Shown here piece after piece: positions 58,725 through 64,000 of a stretch of 64,000 bases of DNA. Source of the DNA: Nocardioides exalbidus (GTDB taxonomy: Bacteria > Actinomycetota > Actinomycetes > Propionibacteriales > Nocardioidaceae). Position numbers and translations under genes: made by a program. Each line of letters starts with the position of its first letter. Positions within the stretch are counted from its first letter, which is position 1. The notes under the pieces were generated by a model. The model was given only the letters and a program-made list of their open reading frames with translations. It ran no database searches and had not been told where the DNA came from. Location of the stretch: the NCBI RefSeq assembly GCF_900105585.1, contig NZ_FNRT01000002.1:1178001-1242000 (forward strand). Reading direction: 5' to 3'.

Positions 58725-59203
58725 GCGGCACCTCCGTCGGAGTCCACGTCGGCGTCGGCGCCGCGGCGGGCGCGCAGCCAGCGGGCGGCCACGAGGTCGT
58801 CGATCTCGACACGCTCGCGGCGCAGCCGCTCCTCGCGACGCTGCTCCACACGGCGCTCCAGCAGCAGCTCGACGGCGTCGAGGCGGGCGCGGTCGCGCTG
58901 CCAGTGCTCGCGCGCCACCGCGGCGAAGGTCGTGAACGAGGCGAGCGAGGCCCGCGACGCGGCGATCGCGGCCACGGCGTCCGCCGACGCCAGCCGCGCG
59001 GCGGCGAAGCCGGCGGGGTCGGTGACGGCCGGGTGCGCCATCGCGGCGAGGCGTACGCCGGCCGCGTCGAGGCGGCGGGCGGCCTCGAGCTCGTCGGCGG
59101 CGGCGCTGGCCAGGCCGAGACGGCTGTCGTGCTCGCGCACGCCGCGCACGCGCGCGACGGCGCGCATCCCGGCGTCGGGGTCGGAGTCAGGGGTGCGTGC
59201 CAT
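58721..59203 (-). CDS. fliJ: Flagellar export protein FliJ (putative)
   Basis: This 160-residue, almost entirely helical protein is rich in Arg, Ala and Glu, with coiled-coil character (ELEAARRLDAAGVRLAA; ERRVEQRREERLRRERVEI). Sequence conservation in FliJ is poor, so the call rests on size, coiled-coil composition and its place directly after fliI. FliJ links the ATPase ring to FlhA. ATG 59203 overlaps the fliI stop by one base. Confidence 0.8.
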   Translation of the reverse strand: MARTPDSDPDAGMRAVARVRGVREHDSRLGLASAAADELEAARRLDAAGVRLAAMAHPAVTDPAGFAAARLASADAVAAIAASRASLASFTTFAAVAREHWQRDRARLDAVELLLERRVEQRREERLRRERVEIDDLVAARWLRARRGADADVDSDGGAA

Positions 59204-60504
59204 CAGGCCACCAGCTCTCGGAGGGACTGCCAGGTGTCCGCGAGCGAGGTGCTCTCGTCCATGTCCTGGCGGAGGAAGTCGTTGATGCGGGTCATCCGCG
59301 CGAGCGCGGCGTCGGCGTCGGCGTCGGCACCGGCGACGTACGCGCCGATCTCGACGAGCTCGCGGACCGACCGGTGTGCGGCGAGCAGCTGCCGGAGCCG
59401 GGTGGCGTCGGCGCGCTGGTCGGTGTCGGTGACGGCGCGGGTGACGCGGGAGATGGACTCGAGCACGTCGATGCTCGGGAAGTGCCCGGCGGTGGCGAGG
59501 CGACGCGACAGCACGACGTGCCCGTCGAGGATCGACCGGGCGGTGTCGCCGATCGGGTCCTGCATGTCGTCGCCCTCGACCAGCACGGTGTAGAGGCCGG
59601 TGATGCTGCCGGTCGCGGAGGTGCCGGCACGCTCGAGCAGCTGCGGCAGGAGGGTGAAGACGCTCGGCGGGTAGCCGCGGGTGGCCGGGGGCTCGCCGGC
59701 GGACAGGCCGATCTCGCGCTGCGCCATCGCGACCCGGGTGAGGCTGTCCATCATCAGCACGACGTGCCGGCCGCTGTCGCGGAAGAACTCCGCGATCCGG
59801 GTGGCGACGCCGGCCGCACGGAGCCGCTCGACAGGGGGCGCGTCGGAGGTGGCGACGACGACGACCGAGCGGGCCAGGCCCTCGGGTCCGAGGTCGTTCT
59901 CGATGAACTCGCGGACCTCGCGGCCGCGCTCGCCGACCAGCGCGATCACCGAGACCTCGGCGTCGGTGCCGCGGGCGACCATGGAGAGCAGGCTGGACTT
60001 GCCGACGCCCGAGCCGGCCATGATGCCGATGCGCTGGCCGCGGCCGCAGGGCGTCAGGGCGTCGAGGGCCCGGACGCCGAGGCCGAGCTGGTGGTCGATG
60101 CGAGGACGGCTCAGCGCGGGGGGCGCGCCGAGGCCTACGCCGACGAGGGGCAGGCCGTCGAGCGGCGGCCCGCCGTCGATGGGACGGCCGAGGCCGTCGA
60201 GCACCCGGCCCCGCAGCGCCTCCCCGACGGGGATGCGGAGCGGCCCACCCGTGTGGCGTACGACGTCGCCCACCCGCAGCCCGCTGGTCTCGCCGAGCGG
60301 CAGGCAGGTGAGGCCGCCGGGGCCGATGGCGGCGACCTCGGCGAGCACGCGGGTCGAGCCCTCGACGGCGACCAGGTCGCCGACCGCGGCGGGCAGGCCC
60401 GTGACCCGGACCTGCAGGCCGAGGAGCTCGGCGACCTGTCCCATCCGCAGCGGGGCGACGGCGTCCAGCGCGCGGGTGCGCAGGTCGGCGGCGAGGACGC
60501 TCAT
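59203..60504 (-). CDS. fliI: Flagellum-specific export ATPase FliI
   Basis: This 433-residue ATPase is related to F1-beta. Walker A is GIMAGSGVGKSSLLSMVARG; Walker B is VVLMMDSLTRVAMAQREIG. GERGREVREFIE and the C-terminal TSLADTW fit FliI. The N-terminal ~20 residues are shorter than in enterobacteria. It energises unfolding and entry of export substrates with FliH and FliJ. It overlaps fliH (ATGA) and fliJ (TGATG). Confidence 0.97.
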   Translation of the reverse strand: MSVLAADLRTRALDAVAPLRMGQVAELLGLQVRVTGLPAAVGDLVAVEGSTRVLAEVAAIGPGGLTCLPLGETSGLRVGDVVRHTGGPLRIPVGEALRGRVLDGLGRPIDGGPPLDGLPLVGVGLGAPPALSRPRIDHQLGLGVRALDALTPCGRGQRIGIMAGSGVGKSSLLSMVARGTDAEVSVIALVGERGREVREFIENDLGPEGLARSVVVVATSDAPPVERLRAAGVATRIAEFFRDSGRHVVLMMDSLTRVAMAQREIGLSAGEPPATRGYPPSVFTLLPQLLERAGTSATGSITGLYTVLVEGDDMQDPIGDTARSILDGHVVLSRRLATAGHFPSIDVLESISRVTRAVTDTDQRADATRLRQLLAAHRSVRELVEIGAYVAGADADADAALARMTRINDFLRQDMDESTSLADTWQSLRELVA

Positions 60505-61082
60505 CCGAGCACCTCCGCGAGCCGGGACAGTGCCTCGTCGACCCGTAGGTCGACGACGTGGTCGTCGGCCTGGGCGACGGCGTCGGCCGGGCCGAGCGTC
60601 GGGTCGGCGACGACCTGCACGCCGAGCGCGACGAGGTCGTCGGCGACAGCGGCGACCGACGGGTGCAGGCGCACGGAGGCGACGGCGTGCCCGGGGAGCA
60701 GCCCGACGACGCGGTCGAGGACGTGGGCCGGGTCGGACCCGGCGTCGAGGGTGGCGCCGACGAGTGCGCGGGTGAGCTCGAGGGCGAGCGCTCCGGCCTG
60801 CTCGTCGACCCGGACGCACGCGGCGGCGAGCAGGTCGTGGGCCGCGGTGACTGCGGCCGTGAGCGCGGCGACGGCGGCGGCGACCTCGGCGTCGCGGCGG
60901 GCCTCGTGGGCAACCGACGAGCGGGCGAGCTCCTCGGACTCCGCGCGGGCGGCGGCCTCGGCGTCGCGGCGACCCTGCGCCCAGCCAACGGCGTACCCCT
61001 GGGCGCGGGCGGTGTCGTGCGTCGCCTCGAGCGTCTGCAGCTCGGGCAGCCGCGGACGCAGGACGTCAGTCGACGAACTCAT
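60501..61082 (-). CDS. fliH: Flagellar assembly protein FliH
   Basis: This 193-residue protein has an Ala/Glu-rich helical centre with repeated small residues (YAVGWAQGRRDAEAAARAE). Its C-terminal domain resembles the V/F-ATPase peripheral stalk E subunit (ALALELTRALVGATLD, VVADPTLGPADAVAQADDHVVDLRVDEAL). FliH regulates FliI and anchors it at the C-ring. ATG 61082 lies inside the 3' end of fliG (17-nt overlap). Confidence 0.9.
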   Translation of the reverse strand: MSSSTDVLRPRLPELQTLEATHDTARAQGYAVGWAQGRRDAEAAARAESEELARSSVAHEARRDAEVAAAVAALTAAVTAAHDLLAAACVRVDEQAGALALELTRALVGATLDAGSDPAHVLDRVVGLLPGHAVASVRLHPSVAAVADDLVALGVQVVADPTLGPADAVAQADDHVVDLRVDEALSRLAEVLG

Positions 61083-62088
61083 CGTCACCCCCGCGCCGGA
61101 CGACGACCTCGCCGCGCTCCTCGAGCTCACGGATCGTGCGGATGACGGCCTGCTGGGCCTCCTCGACCTGGGTGAGGCGGACCGGGCCGAGGATCTCGAC
61201 CTCGTCGAGGACGTTCTCGGCGGCGCGCTCGGACAGGTTGCCGGTGATCTTGTCGCGGACCTGCTCCGAGACGCCCTTGAGCGCGAGCGCGAGCTGGGCG
61301 GGGTCGACCAGGCGGAGGACCTGCTGCACGTCGCGGTCGGAGAGGCCGACGACGTCCTCGAACATGAACATCCGGCTGCGCACCTCCTCGGCGAGGCCGG
61401 CGTCGAGGGTCTCGAGGCCCTCCACGATCTGGCGCTCGGTCGAGCGGTCGGCGCGGTTGATGATGCTGACCAGCGGGCCGAGCCCGCCGACGCGCGAGGA
61501 GTCGGTGGTCTGCAGCACCGACGACAGGCGGCGCTCCAGCACGGCCTCGACGGTGCGGACGGTCTCGGGGTTGGCCCGGTCCATCACCGCGATCCGGTGC
61601 GCGACCTCCGCCTGGAGCTCGGGCGCGAGGCCGGTGAGCACCGTCGAGGCCTTCTCTGCCGACATGTGCGCGAGCACGATCGCGATCACCTGGGGGTGCT
61701 CCTCGCGGATGAAGGAGCGCAGCTGGGCGGGGTCGGCGCGACCGAGGAACTGGAAGGGCAGGTGGATCGCGCGGGCGTTGAGCCGCTGCACGGCCTCCGC
61801 GGCCCGGTCGTCGCCGAGCGCACCCTTGAGCACGTCGCGGGCGAAGTCCATGCCGCCCTGCAGCATGTGCTGGCGGGCGCTCAGGAGCTCGGAGAACTCG
61901 CCCATGATCGTGTGCGTCTCGTCGGGCTCGACGGCGGCGAGCTGGGCGATCTCGGCGGACACCGCCTCGACCTCCTCCTCGCTCATGTGGGCGAGCACCT
62001 GGCTGGCGCGGTCCTTGCCCAGGCGGACGAGGACGATGGCCGCCTTGCGGGCGCCGGTGGCCGACTGGCCGGTGGTCATGAGGGTCAT
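61066..62088 (-). CDS. fliG: Flagellar motor switch protein FliG
   Basis: This 340-residue rotor protein has the N-terminal FliF-binding domain (GARKAAIVLVRLGKDRASQVL), and the middle domain with the EHPQ motif (FIREEHPQVIAIVLAHM) that contacts FliM. The C-terminal torque domain has FEDVVGLSDRDVQQVLR and charged residues facing MotA. ATG 62088 overlaps the fliF stop; ATG 62079 is an alternative. Confidence 0.97.
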   Translation of the reverse strand: MTLMTTGQSATGARKAAIVLVRLGKDRASQVLAHMSEEEVEAVSAEIAQLAAVEPDETHTIMGEFSELLSARQHMLQGGMDFARDVLKGALGDDRAAEAVQRLNARAIHLPFQFLGRADPAQLRSFIREEHPQVIAIVLAHMSAEKASTVLTGLAPELQAEVAHRIAVMDRANPETVRTVEAVLERRLSSVLQTTDSSRVGGLGPLVSIINRADRSTERQIVEGLETLDAGLAEEVRSRMFMFEDVVGLSDRDVQQVLRLVDPAQLALALKGVSEQVRDKITGNLSERAAENVLDEVEILGPVRLTQVEEAQQAVIRTIRELEERGEVVVRRGGDDEFVD

Positions 62089-63671
62089 CAGGAGCGCTCC
62101 ACCAGCCAGCCGCGCAGCAGCGAGGCGACCTCGTCGGGCTGGCGCTCGACGAGCGCGACGAGCTCGTCACGCATCCCGTCGACCGGCTCGACGACCGCCG
62201 GCAGCGCGAGGGAGGTGGGGGCGTCGGCCGCCTGGAGCGCGGCGCGCGAGGCCTGCTCGGCGCGCAGCTGCTCGACGACGTAGGACGTCGCGTCCTCGCG
62301 GGCCTGCGCGTTCTTGCGCGAGCGGCGCCAGGCCAGGCCGATCAGGAGCAGCACCCCTCCGGCCAGGGCCCCGTTGCGGATCCACGTGTTGCGGGTGGCG
62401 GCTGCGTCGGCCGCCTCGGCCGCCTTCAACGCGGCGGCGTTGGCGTCGGCGACGGTGGTGTCGAACGGCACCGAGGAGGTCTCGATGGTGTCGCCGCGGG
62501 CGGTGTCCAGGCCGATCGCCGAGGCGACGAGGTCGTTGATCTGCGCCGGGTCGACGGCCGCCTTGGACGCGGTGTCGATGACGACGGCGGCGTGCAGGGA
62601 CGACACCGAGCCGGGCGCGGTCTCGGACTGCTCGACGACCTTGTCGATCCCGTTCTCCCGCACGGTCGAGGAGTTCTGGTAGCTGCCGTCGCCGGAGCCG
62701 CTCGCGCCGGTCTCGAGCTGGCTGTCCGGCCCGACGGTCCCGCCGGGCGTGCTGCCGGGGTTGGCACCGCCCGAGTAGGTCTCGCTCTGCACGGACTCCG
62801 ACAGCGTCGGGGCGTCCTTCTTGCGGCCGTAGGTCGTGGTCTCGGTCTTCACCGAGTCGAAGTCGAGGATCGCGGTGACCTGCACCGAGGAGTGGCCGGG
62901 GCCGAAGATCTGGTCGAGCATCTTCTGCGCCTTGGAGCCGAGCTGGTCCTGGTAGTCCTCGACCTGCCGGTTGCGGCTGCTGCTGAGGCCGCTCGAGGAA
63001 TCGCCGTTGTCCGACAGCACCCGGCCGGAGGCGTCGGCGACGGTGACCTTGCCGGGCTCGAGGCCGTCGACGCTGGAGGCGACGAGGTGCACGATCGCCT
63101 GCACCTGGTCGGGGCCGAGCTCGGTGCCGCCGGTGTCGACGAGGACCGAGGCGGTGGCGGGGTCCTGCTCCTCGAGGAAGACCTGCTTGGCCGGCAGCGC
63201 GAGGTGGACGACGGCGGTGTCGACGCCGTCGATCGCCTCGATCGTCGAGGCGAGCTCGCCCTCCATGGCCCGCTTGAAGTCGGTCTGCTCCTTGAACTGC
63301 GAGGTGGAGATGTCCTGGTTGTCGAGCAGGCCGTAGCCGGTGTCGCCGCTGCCGGAGGGGATGCCCTCGCCGCTCAGCGAGATCCGGGTCGCGTAGACCT
63401 GGTCGCGCGGGACGGAGATGGTCCCTCCGCCGCCGCCGATCTCGTAGGGGACGCCGTCGGCGTCGAGCTTGTCGACGACCGCGGCGGCGTCCTCGGACGA
63501 CAGACCGCTGTAGAGCGGCGCGTAGGACGGCGCGCTGGCCCAGCGGAACACCATGAACGCGGCGAGGAGCAGGGCGGCCGTGCCCACGATGGCCACGACC
63601 TTCTGGCCGGCCGTGAAGAGCAGGAAGGCCCGGCGGTAGCGGTCGAGCGCCTGCGTGATCCCTGCCCTCAT
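62088..63671 (-). CDS. fliF: Flagellar MS-ring protein FliF
   Basis: This 527-residue protein has two membrane helices (residues ~25-45 and ~430-450) flanking a periplasm-side region with the ring-building motifs (YAPLYSGLSSEDAAAVVDKL, GYGLLDNQDISTSQFKEQ, TVHLALPAKQVFLEEQDPATASV-type segment). The C-terminal ~30 residues bind FliG. It forms the MS ring on which the motor is built. It overlaps fliE and fliG. Confidence 0.97.
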   Translation of the reverse strand: MRAGITQALDRYRRAFLLFTAGQKVVAIVGTAALLLAAFMVFRWASAPSYAPLYSGLSSEDAAAVVDKLDADGVPYEIGGGGGTISVPRDQVYATRISLSGEGIPSGSGDTGYGLLDNQDISTSQFKEQTDFKRAMEGELASTIEAIDGVDTAVVHLALPAKQVFLEEQDPATASVLVDTGGTELGPDQVQAIVHLVASSVDGLEPGKVTVADASGRVLSDNGDSSSGLSSSRNRQVEDYQDQLGSKAQKMLDQIFGPGHSSVQVTAILDFDSVKTETTTYGRKKDAPTLSESVQSETYSGGANPGSTPGGTVGPDSQLETGASGSGDGSYQNSSTVRENGIDKVVEQSETAPGSVSSLHAAVVIDTASKAAVDPAQINDLVASAIGLDTARGDTIETSSVPFDTTVADANAAALKAAEAADAAATRNTWIRNGALAGGVLLLIGLAWRRSRKNAQAREDATSYVVEQLRAEQASRAALQAADAPTSLALPAVVEPVDGMRDELVALVERQPDEVASLLRGWLVERS

Positions 63672-63997
63672 CCGACCTGCATCCTCATGATCTCGCTGAA
63701 GGCCTCGATCGCCTTGTTGCGCACGGCGACGGTCAGCTTGGTGGCGGTCTCGGCCTCGGTGGCGGCCAGGGTGTAGTCGTGGATGTTGGGCAGGGTGCCC
63801 GACGCGGCGCGCACCGCGAGGGTGTCGGCCTTGTCCTGGATGCCCTCGAGCCGCTCGATGCCGTCGAGGACCATGCCGCCGAAGTCCGCACCGCGCGTGG
63901 CGGCGGTGCCCGCCGCCGGGGCGGCCGAGGGCGCCTGGACGACGGGGGCGGCGAGGGGCATGAAGCCGCTGACCGACTCGATCCCTCCGATGCTCAT
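63668..63997 (-). CDS. fliE: Flagellar hook-basal body protein FliE
   Basis: This 109-residue export substrate connects MS ring and rod. The C-terminal family box is ATEAETATKLTVAVRNKAIEAFSEIMRMQVG in pattern, and the N-terminal third is Ala/Pro-rich. ATG 63997 overlaps a TCA at 63997-63999, which would be the minus-strand stop codon (TGA) of the preceding gene, probably flgC, continuing beyond the right edge. Confidence 0.95.
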   Translation of the reverse strand: MSIGGIESVSGFMPLAAPVVQAPSAAPAAGTAATRGADFGGMVLDGIERLEGIQDKADTLAVRAASGTLPNIHDYTLAATEAETATKLTVAVRNKAIEAFSEIMRMQVG

Positions 63998-64000
63998 CAG

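Overview
The window is a GC-rich, densely packed chromosomal segment of an actinobacterium. Frequent GTG starts, 1-4 nt gene overlaps (ATGA, GTGA, TGATG), a DUF222/HNH (13E12-type) gene, a SigK/RskA pair, RecBCD and a full flagellar export cluster together suggest a motile member of the Nocardioidaceae, most like Nocardioides. This is an inference from gene content; no rRNA gene is present to confirm it.

Layout. 1-3.3 kb: a DUF222/HNH endonuclease gene cut by the left edge, a small membrane protein, and an IS110-family element with a structured non-coding left end that may encode a bridge RNA. 3.4-6.8 kb: 6-phosphogluconate dehydrogenase, an SDR/membrane protein pair and a crotonase. 6.8-16 kb: a SigK locus, with a membrane molybdopterin oxidoreductase followed by an operon of fasciclin lipoprotein, sigK, rskA, FAD oxidoreductase-DUF1365 fusion, two cyclopropane-fatty-acid-synthase-like methyltransferases and a DUF1295 membrane enzyme. 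Two matching SigK-type promoter candidates precede the oxidoreductase and the lipoprotein. 16-33.9 kb: small regulator/enzyme modules (AraC-VOC-cupin; HxlR with a luciferase-like/FAD fusion; agmatinase; HxlR-DoxX; dialkylglycine decarboxylase; OhrR-like MarR with a hydrolase; TetR-MFS; MerR-DICT; CsbD), several with clear palindromic operators between divergent genes. 33.9-43.1 kb: recC-recB-recD and an ACT-domain protein. 43.1-43.3 kb: two tandem copies of a palindromic repeat also found at 8.4 kb. 43.3-45 kb: a GAF sensor histidine kinase converging on the flagellar cluster. 45-64 kb (all minus strand): fliE, fliF, fliG, fliH, fliI, fliJ, a NlpC/P60-transglycosylase, fliK, flgD, flgE, a FlbD/SwrD protein, motA, motB, fliL, fliM, fliN, fliO, fliP, fliQ, fliR, flhB, flhA and a small membrane protein.

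How it works together. The SigK operon looks self-activating: a SigK-type promoter upstream of the lipoprotein would drive sigK, its zinc-type membrane anti-sigma factor and a predicted pathway that modifies membrane lipid acyl chains. The flagellar run encodes rotor/switch, export gate and ATPase, hook, hook-length control, cell-wall hydrolase and stator. Flagellin, chemotaxis and rod genes are not in the window and probably lie beyond the right edge, where a stop codon overlapping the fliE start suggests the cluster continues.

No tRNA, rRNA, CRISPR array, prophage or replication origin was recognised. All functional calls are from reading the sequence and remembered family motifs; no database search was run.
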